A DNA stretch of 64,000 nt from Bordetella flabilis. Its GTDB lineage: Bacteria > Pseudomonadota > Gammaproteobacteria > Burkholderiales > Burkholderiaceae_B. Numbering within the stretch: the first letter of the stretch is position 1; each line of letters begins with the position of its first letter. Shown one piece after another: positions 38,837 through 48,600 of this stretch. Both the position numbers and the translations under genes were made by a program. The DNA is taken from positions 2,232,001 through 2,296,000 of the forward strand of contig NZ_CP016172.1 in assembly GCF_001676725.1 (NCBI RefSeq), read 5' to 3'. A model generated the notes under the pieces. It was not told where the DNA came from and searched no databases. It saw only the letters and a list, made by a program, of their open reading frames with translations.

Positions 38837-39171
38837 TTGGTATACGATGCGCCGGCGCCGCCATACCGCATACAAGACGTGGAAACGGCATGTATTTCAC
38901 GGCAGTGAGTGGGGAACGCATCGCCGCGCGTCATGACTTACCATCCCGTTGTCCAGGACGCGGGGTATCGCGGCGGGAAGGGTAATCGCCAATACCTGGC
39001 GCCGTGTGCCACTATCAAAATGCGCTTTCCATGGCGCAGGCCGCGCCAGGCCTGCGCCTGTCCCGCGTGGAAACATTATCAGGAATACACGGCCTGTCAT
39101 CCGCGGGCCGGGTAAGGATAGCGGGGAACAATCCCGCCCATCACACAGCCCTATCCTACAAGGAGGAATAG
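38837..39171. other. Intergenic region between putA and livK
   Basis: 335 bases with no convincing gene. A strong hairpin is present (39033-39058) and AAGGAGG precedes livK. The promoter for livK is expected here but no hexamer pair stands out. Confidence 0.5.
39033..39058. repeat. Inverted repeat in the livK leader
   Basis: Perfect 10-bp stem GGCGCAGGCC / GGCCTGCGCC with a 6-base loop, about 114 bases before livK and 200 bases after putA. No T run follows in either direction, so an attenuator or a late putA terminator is only a possibility. Confidence 0.45.
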
Positions 39172-40329
39172 ATGCGTATCACCACAACAATCAAATCGCT
39201 CGTCACCGCGATCGCGGCCGGGGTATGTCTGGCCGGCGTCGCGCAGGCCGCGGATACGACCGATGTCAAACTGGGCTACGCAGGGCCGCTGACCGGTCCG
39301 CAGGCCCACTACGGCGAGGATATGCAGAATGGGCTGCTCCTCGCCATCGAGGAAGCGAACAAGAAAGGCATCAAGCTGGACGGCAAGGTCGCCAAGTTCG
39401 AATTGAACAGCAAGGACGATCAAGCCGATCCGAAGACGGGCGTCACGGTTGCGCAACAGCTCGTCGATGCGGACGTGCACGGCATCCTCGGCCATTTCAA
39501 CTCCGGCACCACCATCCCGGCCTCGCAGGTCTATCACGATGCGGGCCTGCCGCAGATCGCCATGGCGACCGCGCCACAATACACCACGCAGGGCTACGAA
39601 TCGGCGTTCCGCATGATGACCAGCGACACCCAGCAAGGCGCCGCGGTCGGCAAGTTCATCGTGGAGGACCTGAAGGCCAAAAAGGTTGCGATCATCGATG
39701 ACCGTACCGCGTATGGGCAGGGCCTTGCCGATGAGGTGGAAAAGGCGGTCAAGGCGGCCGGTGGGCAAATCGTGCGGCGCGAATATACGAACGACAAGGC
39801 CAACGACTTCACCGCCATTCTTACCAACATCAAGGGAAGCGCGCCGGACGCCGTGTTCTTCGGCGGGCTGGATGCGCAGTCGGGCCCCATGAAGAAACAA
39901 TGGGTCACGCTGGGCCTGAACGTACCATTTCTCTCCGGGGAGATGACGCGCAGCGACACTTTCCTCAAGCTGGCCGGGGACGCGGCAGAAGGGACTTACG
40001 CTTCGCTGGCGGGTGTGCCGCTCGACCAGATGCCGGCGGGCAAGGCCTTCCTGCAGGCGTACAAGGCCCGCTTCAAGAAGGACCCCGGCGTCTACGCGCC
40101 CTATGCCTATGACGGCGCGTGGAACATGATCACCGCCATGGAGCAGGCGGGCTCCTCCGATCCCGAAAAATATCTGCCCATGCTGAAGAAGCTGAACCGC
40201 AAAGGCGCGACGAGCGACCATATCGCCTATGACGACAAGGGCAATCTAAAGGAAGTGTCTGTCACCATGTACCAAGTCAAGGGTGGCAAGTGGGAGATGG
40301 TCAAGACCATGGTGGGTGAGTCGAAGTAA
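39172..40329 (+). CDS. livK: Branched-chain amino acid ABC transporter substrate-binding protein
   Basis: Periplasmic type I binding protein, 385 residues, with a signal peptide ending near AQA (residue 26). Family pattern: VKLGYAGPLTGPQAHYGEDMQNGLLLAIEEAN, GILGHFNSGTTIPASQVYHDAGLPQIA and YAPYAYDGAWNMITAMEQAGS. It captures Leu/Ile/Val or related ligands for the permeases encoded immediately downstream. Strong AAGGAGG ribosome site. A 141-base gap separates it from livH, common where the receptor is made in excess. Confidence 0.93.
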   Translation: MRITTTIKSLVTAIAAGVCLAGVAQAADTTDVKLGYAGPLTGPQAHYGEDMQNGLLLAIEEANKKGIKLDGKVAKFELNSKDDQADPKTGVTVAQQLVDADVHGILGHFNSGTTIPASQVYHDAGLPQIAMATAPQYTTQGYESAFRMMTSDTQQGAAVGKFIVEDLKAKKVAIIDDRTAYGQGLADEVEKAVKAAGGQIVRREYTNDKANDFTAILTNIKGSAPDAVFFGGLDAQSGPMKKQWVTLGLNVPFLSGEMTRSDTFLKLAGDAAEGTYASLAGVPLDQMPAGKAFLQAYKARFKKDPGVYAPYAYDGAWNMITAMEQAGSSDPEKYLPMLKKLNRKGATSDHIAYDDKGNLKEVSVTMYQVKGGKWEMVKTMVGESK

Positions 40330-40470
40330 GCGACTCCAGCCACGCTCCGCAGGATCGTGGCTGCAACCCTGCTCCCTCCGGAACGCGTATCGCGTCCCTC
40401 CGACTAGACGCACGGACCCGCGCCGACTGCTGCGCGCAGCCTGCGCGGGTTCCGTTTCAGCTGGCATTTC

Positions 40471-41400
40471 ATGGAAATCTTTCTGCAGCAACTCATCAAC
40501 GGGCTTACGCAGGGCAGCATGTACGCCCTGGTCGCGCTCGGCTACACCATGGTGTACGGCATCGTGGGTTTGATCAACTTCGCACACGGCGACGTGGTCA
40601 TGATCGGCGCGATGGTCGCGACCTCCGTGGCGCTGGCGCTCGTAGGTGGCAACGCCGCGGCATCCCCCTGGCTGGTCATGGGAGCAGGCCTGCTGTGCGC
40701 CGTTCCCGTTTGCATGGCGCTGGGCTGGCTGGCCGAGCGCGTGGCCTATCGCCCCTTGCGGCGTGCGCCGCGCCTCGCCGCGCTTATCACGGCGATCGGC
40801 GTATCGATCATCATCCAGAACGTCGCCATGATGATCTGGGGCCGCGACTACGCTCACTTCCCGCAAATCCTCGATCCCCGGGTCATCGATCTCGGGGGCG
40901 CCCGCATCAGCACGCTGCAGATCGCCATCATCGCCATTGCTGCGCTGATGATGGCCGGCCTGCTGCTCATCGTGCACAAGACGCGGCTCGGTACCGCCAT
41001 GCGGGCCACGGCTCAAAACCGGGAGGTCGCCGGGCTCATGGGCGTGAATATCAACACGGTTATCTCGGCGGCCTTCCTGATCGGGTCTGCCTTGGCAGCA
41101 GTGGCGGGCATGATGGTATCGACCTACTACGGCGTGTCGCACTACACCATGGGTTTCATGCTGGGACTGAAGGCCTTCACCGCGGCGGTGCTGGGCGGTA
41201 TCGGCAACCTCGCCGGCGCCATGTTCGGCGGTGTGCTGCTGGGCGTCATCGAGGCGCTGGGTTCGGGATATATCGGTGACCTGACGGGCGGCTTCATGGG
41301 CAGCAACTACCAGGACGTGTTCGCCTTCCTGGTGCTGGTGCTGGTCCTGATCTTCCGTCCCTCCGGCTTGCTCGGCGAACGCGTAGGGGATCGCGCATGA
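40471..41400 (+). CDS. livH: Branched-chain amino acid ABC transporter permease LivH
   Basis: 309-residue inner-membrane permease with about 8 hydrophobic segments, beginning FLQQLINGLTQGSMYALVALGYTMVYGIVGLINFAHG, the LivH signature. Later GLKAFTAAVLGGIGNLAGAMFGG, the permease loop that contacts the ATPase. Its stop overlaps the livM start (ATGA). Confidence 0.95.
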   Translation: MEIFLQQLINGLTQGSMYALVALGYTMVYGIVGLINFAHGDVVMIGAMVATSVALALVGGNAAASPWLVMGAGLLCAVPVCMALGWLAERVAYRPLRRAPRLAALITAIGVSIIIQNVAMMIWGRDYAHFPQILDPRVIDLGGARISTLQIAIIAIAALMMAGLLLIVHKTRLGTAMRATAQNREVAGLMGVNINTVISAAFLIGSALAAVAGMMVSTYYGVSHYTMGFMLGLKAFTAAVLGGIGNLAGAMFGGVLLGVIEALGSGYIGDLTGGFMGSNYQDVFAFLVLVLVLIFRPSGLLGERVGDRA

Positions 41401-42488
41401 ATACCACTTCCGCTCTACGCGCGCGCACGCCCGTGTCGGCATTGCTGGGCATGGCCTTGTTGGCCGTCGTCCTGGCGGTCCTGCCCTTCGTGCTTGGGCT
41501 GGCCGGGCAGGGCTGGGTCCGGATCCTGAACTTCGCGCTGCTGTACGTGATGTTGTCGCTGGGCCTGAATATCGTGGTGGGCTTTGCCGGTTTGCTGGAC
41601 CTGGGCTATATCGCCTTCTATGCCGTGGGCGCCTACACCTGGGCCTTGCTGGCTTCGCCGCATTTCAACCTGCACCTGCCGTTCTGGGCGATCCTGCCGC
41701 TGGGCATCGGGCTGGCGTGCCTGTTCGGCGTGCTGCTGGGCGCGCCGACGCTGAGACTGCGTGGCGATTATCTGGCCATCGTGACACTGGGCTTCGGCGA
41801 GATCATCCGGGTCTTCCTGAATAATCTCAACGCACCCGTCAATATCACGAACGGTCCCCAGGGCATCAACCGCATCGATCCCTTCCGTGTGACCGGCTTT
41901 GCCTTCAACCGTACGGAGACGCTCTTTGGAATCCGGGTGACCGGGCCCGAGAAGTACTATTACCTGCTGCTCCTCCTCACCTTGCTAATCATCTTTGTCT
42001 GCGTGCGCCTGCAGAACTCGCGCATCGGCCGAGCCTGGGAAGCCATCCGCGAGGATGAAGTGGCGGCGAAGGCCATGGGCATCAACACCCGCAACATCAA
42101 GCTGCTGGCCTTCGCCATGGGTGCTTCGTTCGGCGGCGTGGCCGGCGCGTTGTTCGCATCCATGCAGGGCTTTGTCAGCCCCGAAAGCTTCAGCCTGACG
42201 GAATCCATATCCGTATTGTGCATGGTGGTCCTCGGCGGCATGGGCAATATCCCGGGCGTCATTCTCGGTGCCATTATCCTCGCGGTATTCCCGGAGTTCC
42301 TGCGCGCCGTGATCGTTCCCGTCCAGCAAGCCATCTTCGGGGACGTGGTGGTCGACCCGGAAGCGATACGGATGCTTTTGTTCGGTTTGGCGATGGTGTG
42401 CGTGATGCTGTTCCGGCCGGCCGGGTTGTGGCCATCGTCGGTTCGCAAACGCGAACTGGCCCGGCCGACGCAAGGAGGTGCGGCATGA
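41397..42488 (+). CDS. livM: Branched-chain amino acid ABC transporter permease LivM
   Basis: 363-residue permease, partner of LivH. Signature GFAGLLDLGYIAFYAVGAYTWALL, LRLRGDYLAIVTLGFGEIIRVFLNN and the ATPase-contact segment FAMGASFGGVAGALFASMQGFVSPESF. ATGA overlaps at both ends tie it to livH and livG, so the four downstream components are probably translated in step. Confidence 0.95.
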   Translation: MNTTSALRARTPVSALLGMALLAVVLAVLPFVLGLAGQGWVRILNFALLYVMLSLGLNIVVGFAGLLDLGYIAFYAVGAYTWALLASPHFNLHLPFWAILPLGIGLACLFGVLLGAPTLRLRGDYLAIVTLGFGEIIRVFLNNLNAPVNITNGPQGINRIDPFRVTGFAFNRTETLFGIRVTGPEKYYYLLLLLTLLIIFVCVRLQNSRIGRAWEAIREDEVAAKAMGINTRNIKLLAFAMGASFGGVAGALFASMQGFVSPESFSLTESISVLCMVVLGGMGNIPGVILGAIILAVFPEFLRAVIVPVQQAIFGDVVVDPEAIRMLLFGLAMVCVMLFRPAGLWPSSVRKRELARPTQGGAA

Positions 42489-43270
42489 ATACACCGCTGC
42501 TCGAAGCCCGCGGACTGGGCAAGCGCTTTGGCGGACTGCACGCCTTGTCGGACGTCAGCTTCGATATCCGCGCTGGTGAGATCTACGGGCTCATCGGACC
42601 GAACGGTGCCGGCAAGACCACTCTGTTCAATGTGCTGACCGGTCTGTATGTGCCTGAAACGGGACAATGCACGTTCGCCGGCGAAAGCCTGATCGGCGCC
42701 AAGCCGCATGAAATCGCGGCGTTGGGCATGGCCCGCACGTTCCAGAATATCCGCCTGTTCGCCAACCTCACGGCGCTGGAAAACGTCATGATCGGCCGGC
42801 ATGTCCGGACGCGCGCCGGCGTCATCGGGGCCGTGCTGCGCAACCGGCGTACGCGTGCGGAAGAAGCCGACATCGAGGCGCGCGCCCATGCACTGCTGGA
42901 ATATACCGGGATTGCGGCCCGTGCCAATGACATCGCCAAATCCCTGTCCTATGGGGACCAGCGCCGCCTGGAAATTGCCCGCGCGCTCGCCACGGAACCA
43001 AGGCTTTTGGCGTTGGACGAGCCGGCCGCCGGCATGAATGCTTCCGAAACCGTGGTGTTGCGCCAGCTCATCGAGAAAATCCGCGATGATGGCATTACCG
43101 TGCTGCTGATCGAACACGATATGAAATTGGTAATGGGCCTGTGCGACCGGGTGCTCGTACTTGAATATGGCAAGGTGCTGGCCATGGGCCAACCGGCAGA
43201 TGTACAGCGCGATCCGAAGGTAATCGAGGCCTATCTCGGCGTCGGCGCGGCGCAGGAGGCGGCAGCATGA
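42485..43270 (+). CDS. livG: Branched-chain amino acid ABC transporter ATP-binding protein LivG
   Basis: ABC ATPase, 261 residues from ATG 42485. Walker A GPNGAGKTT, Q-loop region GMARTFQNIRLF, signature LSYGDQRRLEIARAL, Walker B LLALDEPAAGMN and the switch histidine in LLIEHDM. Longer than LivF because of the extra helical insertion typical of LivG. It starts inside the livM stop and ends inside the livF start. Confidence 0.96.
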   Translation: MNTPLLEARGLGKRFGGLHALSDVSFDIRAGEIYGLIGPNGAGKTTLFNVLTGLYVPETGQCTFAGESLIGAKPHEIAALGMARTFQNIRLFANLTALENVMIGRHVRTRAGVIGAVLRNRRTRAEEADIEARAHALLEYTGIAARANDIAKSLSYGDQRRLEIARALATEPRLLALDEPAAGMNASETVVLRQLIEKIRDDGITVLLIEHDMKLVMGLCDRVLVLEYGKVLAMGQPADVQRDPKVIEAYLGVGAAQEAAA

Positions 43271-44019
43271 CAGCAACCGCCGATGTGAAAGACACCCCCC
43301 CTTTGCTGGAACTCCGGGATCTGGAAGTGGCCTACGGCGGCATCCGCGCGGTGCGCGGCGTAAGCCTGGTCGTCCATCCTGGGGAACTGGTTTGCCTCAT
43401 TGGTGCCAACGGCGCCGGCAAGAGCTCTACCTTGCGGGCGGTGTGCGGACTCGTTCCGGCTGCAGGTGGGGAAGTCCGTTATCGCGGCACCCCCATCCGG
43501 GGCCGTCGGCCGCACGAGCTGGTGCGCGAGGGGCTCATCATGGTGCCGGAGGGCCGCGGCATATTCGGCCAGCTCACCATCGAGGAAAACCTGGCGATGG
43601 GCGCCTATGTGCGGCGGGATGCGGCGGCGATTCGAGCCGACACCGAGCGGGTGTTCGAACAGTTCCCGCGCCTGGCGGAACGCCGCAAGCAAGCGGCTGG
43701 CACGTTGTCCGGTGGCGAGCAGCAAATGGTCGCCTTGGGCCGGGCCATGATCGCGCGGCCCACGCTGCTGTTGCTGGACGAGCCTTCCATGGGACTGGCT
43801 CCGCTGATGGTGGAGAAGGTCTTCGAAGTCATACGCGACATTGCGGCCGATGGGGTCACCATCCTGCTGATCGAGCAGAACGCTCGTCTGGCTTTGGAGC
43901 ACAGCAAGCGCGGCTATGTCATGGAATCAGGTGAACTGATTCTGGCCGGCGAGGGCAGGGCCTTGCTGAACGATCGGAAGGTCCGTGCGGCCTATCTGGG
44001 CGAGTTGGAAACGGCCTGA
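43267..44019 (+). CDS. livF: Branched-chain amino acid ABC transporter ATP-binding protein LivF
   Basis: ABC ATPase, 250 residues. Walker A GANGAGKSS, signature LSGGEQQMVALGRAM, Walker B LLLLDEPSMGLAP, and LLIEQNARLALEHSKRGYVME typical of LivF. Last gene of the transporter operon, closed by a bidirectional terminator at 44030-44064. Confidence 0.96.
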   Translation: MTATADVKDTPPLLELRDLEVAYGGIRAVRGVSLVVHPGELVCLIGANGAGKSSTLRAVCGLVPAAGGEVRYRGTPIRGRRPHELVREGLIMVPEGRGIFGQLTIEENLAMGAYVRRDAAAIRADTERVFEQFPRLAERRKQAAGTLSGGEQQMVALGRAMIARPTLLLLDEPSMGLAPLMVEKVFEVIRDIAADGVTILLIEQNARLALEHSKRGYVMESGELILAGEGRALLNDRKVRAAYLGELETA

Positions 44020-44029
44020 ACTCAGCGCC

Positions 44030-44064
44030 AAAAGGCGGGCTCGCGCTGTGCGGGCCCGTCTTTT
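44030..44064. terminator. Bidirectional terminator between livF and mntH
   Basis: Fifteen-base stem with two G-T wobbles, AAAAGGCGGGCTCGC pairing with GCGGGCCCGTCTTTT, loop of 5. T/A tails on both sides suit both convergent genes. Confidence 0.9.
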
Positions 44065-44068
44065 ATCC

Positions 44069-45355
44069 CTACATTGCCTGTGCGATCAACAGATAGGCGT
44101 CGAGCAGGATGATGGTTGCTGTCGCCCCGACCGCCAAGGCGCGCCATATTCCGGTCAATGCATAGGCCTTCATGACGTCGCGCCTCACCGCCAGCATGAC
44201 AAGCGGTACCAGTGCGAAGGGCAAGGCCAGGCTCAGGATGACCTGGCTGAGCACCAGCAACTGATCGGGATCCTGGCCGCCGCTGTATCCCAGCATGGCC
44301 ATGGCCGCCACACCCGCGACCGCTCGGGTAATCAGCGCACGCTTTCGATCCGACCAGCCACCGGTGCTGAAGCCGTTCGACAGTACCTTGCCCGCCAGCA
44401 CGCCCGTGATGGTCGAACTCTGGCCCGCCGCATACAACGCAACGGCAAAGACGACTGCAGCTGCCACTCCGAGGGTCTTGCCGATGACTGCATGCGCCTG
44501 ATCCAGGCTGGCTATTTCCAGGCCGGTGCCGGACAAGGATGCGGCTGCGACAATCATGATCGCGGCATTGATCAGGGTGGCAATGCCCAGCGAGAACAGC
44601 GTGTCGTTGCGCGCGACGCGCATGGCGATTCGCCGGGTCGACGGGGGCAGGTCCTTGGCGCGTTGCGCCAGCGATCCAGAGTGCAGGTAAAGATTGTGCG
44701 GCATCAGCGTCGCGCCGATGATGCCCAGCGCAATCATGAACCCGGCGGGGTCGCGCAGCGCCGAGATCGGTCTCACCGTACCCTGCGCTACCGCCGTCCA
44801 GTCAGGATTGGCCTTGAAGAGTAAAAAGACAAAGGACACCGACACGATCGCCAGCAAGAGCCCGATGACCTGCTCGTGGCGGTCCGCATTGTTGCGCGCG
44901 AAAAGCAGAACGGCATAGGTGCCGGCCCCGGTCATCGCCACACCCGCCGTCAGCGGAATGCCGAACAGCAGGCGCAGCGCGATGGCGCCACCGATCAATT
45001 CGGCCAAGGCCGTGGCAAGAATGGCCGCTTCGCCTGCCAGCCACGCCGCCCGTGCCAGCGGCCGGGGAAGGTGGCGTACCGTCAGCGCGGCCAAATCCTC
45101 TCCTGTCGCCAGGGCAAGGCGAGACACCAGTATCTGGAAACCCAACGCCAGGAACGCTGCGGCGAAAACCACCATCAGCAGGTGATAACCGAAGCGGCTG
45201 CCTCCCGCGATATCGGTGGCCCAGTTGCCGGGGTCGATGTAGCCGACAGCGACCAGCAGGCCCGAACCAACCAGGCGGCGCAGGCCGGCGCGAAGTTTTC
45301 CGTCGCCCGGCAGTATCGCCTTGCCGCCTGAGATCGCGAAGATGAGGTTCGTCAC
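44069..45355 (-). CDS. mntH: Nramp-family Mn2+/Fe2+ transporter MntH
   Basis: Proton-coupled divalent metal importer, 428 residues, about 11 membrane helices. Metal-binding D41-P-G-N in VGYIDPGNWATDIAGGS, and MPHNLYLHSG in helix 6. The start is the GTG at 45355: AGAAGGA lies just upstream, and the longer frame to 45412 would run through the promoter and Fur-like box. Monocistronic on the minus strand. The operator shows probable iron-dependent repression. Confidence 0.94.
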   Translation of the reverse strand: MTNLIFAISGGKAILPGDGKLRAGLRRLVGSGLLVAVGYIDPGNWATDIAGGSRFGYHLLMVVFAAAFLALGFQILVSRLALATGEDLAALTVRHLPRPLARAAWLAGEAAILATALAELIGGAIALRLLFGIPLTAGVAMTGAGTYAVLLFARNNADRHEQVIGLLLAIVSVSFVFLLFKANPDWTAVAQGTVRPISALRDPAGFMIALGIIGATLMPHNLYLHSGSLAQRAKDLPPSTRRIAMRVARNDTLFSLGIATLINAAIMIVAAASLSGTGLEIASLDQAHAVIGKTLGVAAAVVFAVALYAAGQSSTITGVLAGKVLSNGFSTGGWSDRKRALITRAVAGVAAMAMLGYSGGQDPDQLLVLSQVILSLALPFALVPLVMLAVRRDVMKAYALTGIWRALAVGATATIILLDAYLLIAQAM

Positions 45356-45369
45356 AACGTTATCCTTCT

Positions 45370-45384
45370 TGAGAATGGTTCTTA
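45370..45384 (-). promoter_or_regulatory. Fur-box-like operator of mntH
   Basis: TGAGAATGGTTCTTA matches the 7-1-7 Fur consensus TGATAATNATTATCA at 11 of 14 defined positions and is a near-palindrome. It abuts the -10 element and covers the expected transcription start, a typical repressor position. An MntR-type site is less likely by sequence. Confidence 0.6.
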
Positions 45385-45412
45385 TTGTCTGCGGCGTGCG
45401 TAGGTTGGTCAA
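45384..45412 (-). promoter_or_regulatory. Sigma-70 promoter of mntH
   Basis: Minus strand TTGACC (45407-45412) and GACAAT (45384-45389) with a 17-base spacer, directly followed by the Fur-like box and then the mntH leader of about 25 bases. Confidence 0.6.
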
Positions 45413-45697
45413 TTGAATTGCTACTTGGTGGTTGGTAGATTTTTTCTATCGAAAGTTATTGGCAGTGGTCAGTCTTTGTCAGCCAGGCTGCGGCCAAGGC
45501 AAGCGGCGGGCCCGCGCCGGCCCGCCTCGCAGGCGTCCGGCGGGACGATGGCCGGGCCGGCCCGAAGGGCGTGAGGTCGGAATGGCGGCCTTCGAATGTA
45601 CTCCTCAGCCGGTGATATATTCCTTGCGCTGTGATGCGCGCACCGGCGTGTCAGAAGCCCGCATCAATCCACATGCAGAGCAAGGAGCGGAAGCGAG
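45413..45697. other. Upstream region of the hybrid kinase gene
   Basis: With the mntH promoter this makes a 342-base divergent gap. It holds a very GC-rich segment with GGCGGGC/GCCCGCC dyads (about 45505-45530) and AAGGAG shortly before the kinase start. No gene is recognised. Confidence 0.45.
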
Positions 45698-48600
45698 ATG
45701 CAGCGATTTCCGGAGGCCGCCGGCGGCCGGGAGGATCCGTCGCCTTCTTTTCTGGCGGGCGGCGGCGAAATGGGCGCCCTGATCCGGGCGCATGACTGGA
45801 CCGCCACCCCCTTGGGGCGGCCCGTCGATTGGCCGCAAAGCCTGAAAACCGCTGTACGGATCATGCTGACTTCCCGCCAACCCATCTGGATCGGCTGGGG
45901 CGAGGATCTGCTCTTCTTCTACAACGATCCATACAAGGCCATCATCGGAGGGAAGCATCCCACCGCACTGGGCCGTCCCACCGTGGCCGTGTGGCAAGAG
46001 ATCTGGGACGACATCGGTCCCCTGCTGCGGACCTCAATGAGCGGCACCGAAGGCACCTACGTCGAAGAGAAGTTCCTGCTCATGGAGCGCAACGGCTATC
46101 CGGAGGAAACCTACTACACGTTCTCGTATAGCCCCATTCCGACGGATGACGGCGATGCCGGCGGCATTATCTGCGCCAATAGCGACGATACGGCGCGGGT
46201 CATCAGCGAACGCCAACTGCGGCTCTTGCGGGAGCTTGCAACGATGACGGCGCATGCGCGGACGTGGGAAGAAGCAGGTACGCTCAGTGCCGAGGCGCTC
46301 GGCCTGAATCCCTCCGACCTGCCTTTTGCCATGCTCTATGCAGCGGAGCCGGGCAGTACCCGCGTTACGCTGGTCGGCAGCAGCGGTATCGAAGCCGGCC
46401 ATGTCGCCGCGCCCGCGGCCATGGGCGATGCCGCTTCGTCGTTGTGGCCGATTGCCGAGGTGCTGCGCAAGCAGGAATTGCTGCTGGTCGATGATTTGCC
46501 GCAGCGCTTCGGCGCGAGCCTGCCACGTGGGCCTTGGCGCCACGCGCCGACACGAGCCGCCATGCTGCCGATATCGCCTTCGGGTGACTCCGGCCGCGCG
46601 GCCGTGCTGATCGTCGGCCTGAACCCCTATCGACTCTTCGACGAACGCTATAGCGGTTTCCTGAACCTGGCCGCCGGGCAGATCGGCGCGGCCGTCGGCT
46701 ATGCGCATGCCTATGAAGAAGAGCGGCGCCGCGCACGCGCCCTGGCCGAAATCGATCATGCGAAAACCACCTTCTTTTCCAACATCAGCCACGAGTTCCG
46801 TACGCCTTTGACGCTGATGCTCGGCCCGCTGGAGGAACTGCTGCGGGGCATGCCTGCCGACGATGACCAGCGTCCCCTGGTGGATCTCACCTACCGCAAC
46901 GGGCTGCGTCTGCTCAAGCTGGTCAACAGCCTGCTGGACTTCTCGCGGATCGAAGCCGGACGCATGCAGGCCAGATATGTGCCGACCGACCTGGCAGCAT
47001 TGACCGCGGAACTTGCTTCGCTGTTCCGATCTGCGACGGAGAAGGCCGGGCTGCGCCTGATCGTCGACTGTCCGACTTTGCCGCAAGCGGTCCACGTGGA
47101 CCGCGACATGTGGGAAAAGATTGTCCTGAACCTGCTTTCCAATGCATTCAAGTTCACCATAGAAGGCCAGATCGCGGTGCACATGGGTGTTTCTCCGGAC
47201 GGCGCATGCGTGGAGCTGCGCGTGCGCGACACGGGCATCGGTATCCCGGCGCACGAGTTGCCACATGTGTTCGACCGCTTCCAGCGGGTCGCGGGCGCCG
47301 TGGGCCGCAGCATGGAGGGAACCGGCATCGGCCTGGCGCTCGTGCAGGAGCTGGTGAAGCTGCAGGGCGGCTCGATCGATGTGGAGAGCGAGCCCGGTGT
47401 GGGATCGACGTTCACCGTGAAGGTGCCGTTGGGAACCGCCCATCTGCCGGCGCCTGGGGCCAGCCAGGAGGATCCGGGCGCGACCACCAGTGTCGCCGCG
47501 CAGGCCTATGTCGCGGATGCATTGCGCTGGTTGCCCAGCGCCGATGGCGGCCGGGCCGAGGCGCCCGTCCTGTCGTCGTTATTGGAAACGAGCTCCGGCG
47601 ACAACGCCGAGCACGCCGAGCGCATCCTGGTCGTCGACGACAATGCGGATTTGCGCGACTACGTCAGCCGCATCCTGCAAGCGGCGGGATACCGCGTTTC
47701 CACGGCGGTGGACGGCGATGCCGGTCTGGCCGCCGCATCGCAGGACCCGCCCAGCCTTATCCTTTCCGACGTGATGATGCCCCGGATGGACGGCTTCGGC
47801 CTATTGGCGGCATTGCGCCAGGACGCCCGGCTACGCGAGATACCGGTCCTGCTGATGTCCGCGCGCGCCGGCGAGGAGTCACGCGTCGAAGGCTTGGGAG
47901 CAGGGGCCGACGACTATATAACCAAGCCGTTTTCGGCAAGGGAACTGCTGGCGCGCGTGGGCAGCAACGTGCGCATGTATCGCTTGCAGCAGGAAACCGC
48001 GCGCAAACTGATGGAGGACGCGCGGATACTCGAAGTCCTGAACGAGGTGGGTACCACCATTGCGGCAGAACTGGACCTGGGGCGCGCCGTGCAAGCCGTC
48101 ACCGATGCCGCCACGGAATTGACGGGGGCTTCCTTCGGTGCGTTCTTCTACAACGTGCTCAACGACCGCGGGGAAAGCTATACGCTCTACACGCTGTCCG
48201 GCGCCTCCCGGGAAGCGTTTTCGCGCTTCCCGATGCCGCGTAACACCAAGGTTTTCGGTCCCACGTTTCGTGGCGAGGGCGTGGTGCGTTCCAGCGATAT
48301 CACGCAGGACGCGCGCTACGGCCACAATGCGCCGTACCGTGGCATGCCGGAGGGGCACCTGCCGGTACGCAGCTATCTCGCCACCCCGGTCATGTCGCGT
48401 AGCGGCGAAGTGCTGGGCGGGCTGTTCTTCGGCCATCCCGAACCTGGCGTTTTTTCCGAGAAGGCGGAGCGCCTCGTGGTCGGCATTGCGGCCCAGGCCG
48501 CCATTGCCATCGACAACGCGCGCTTGTACCAGGCGGCGCAATCGGAGATCGCCCGGCGTACCGAGGCACAGGACGCCTTGCGCCAGTTGAACGAAACGCT

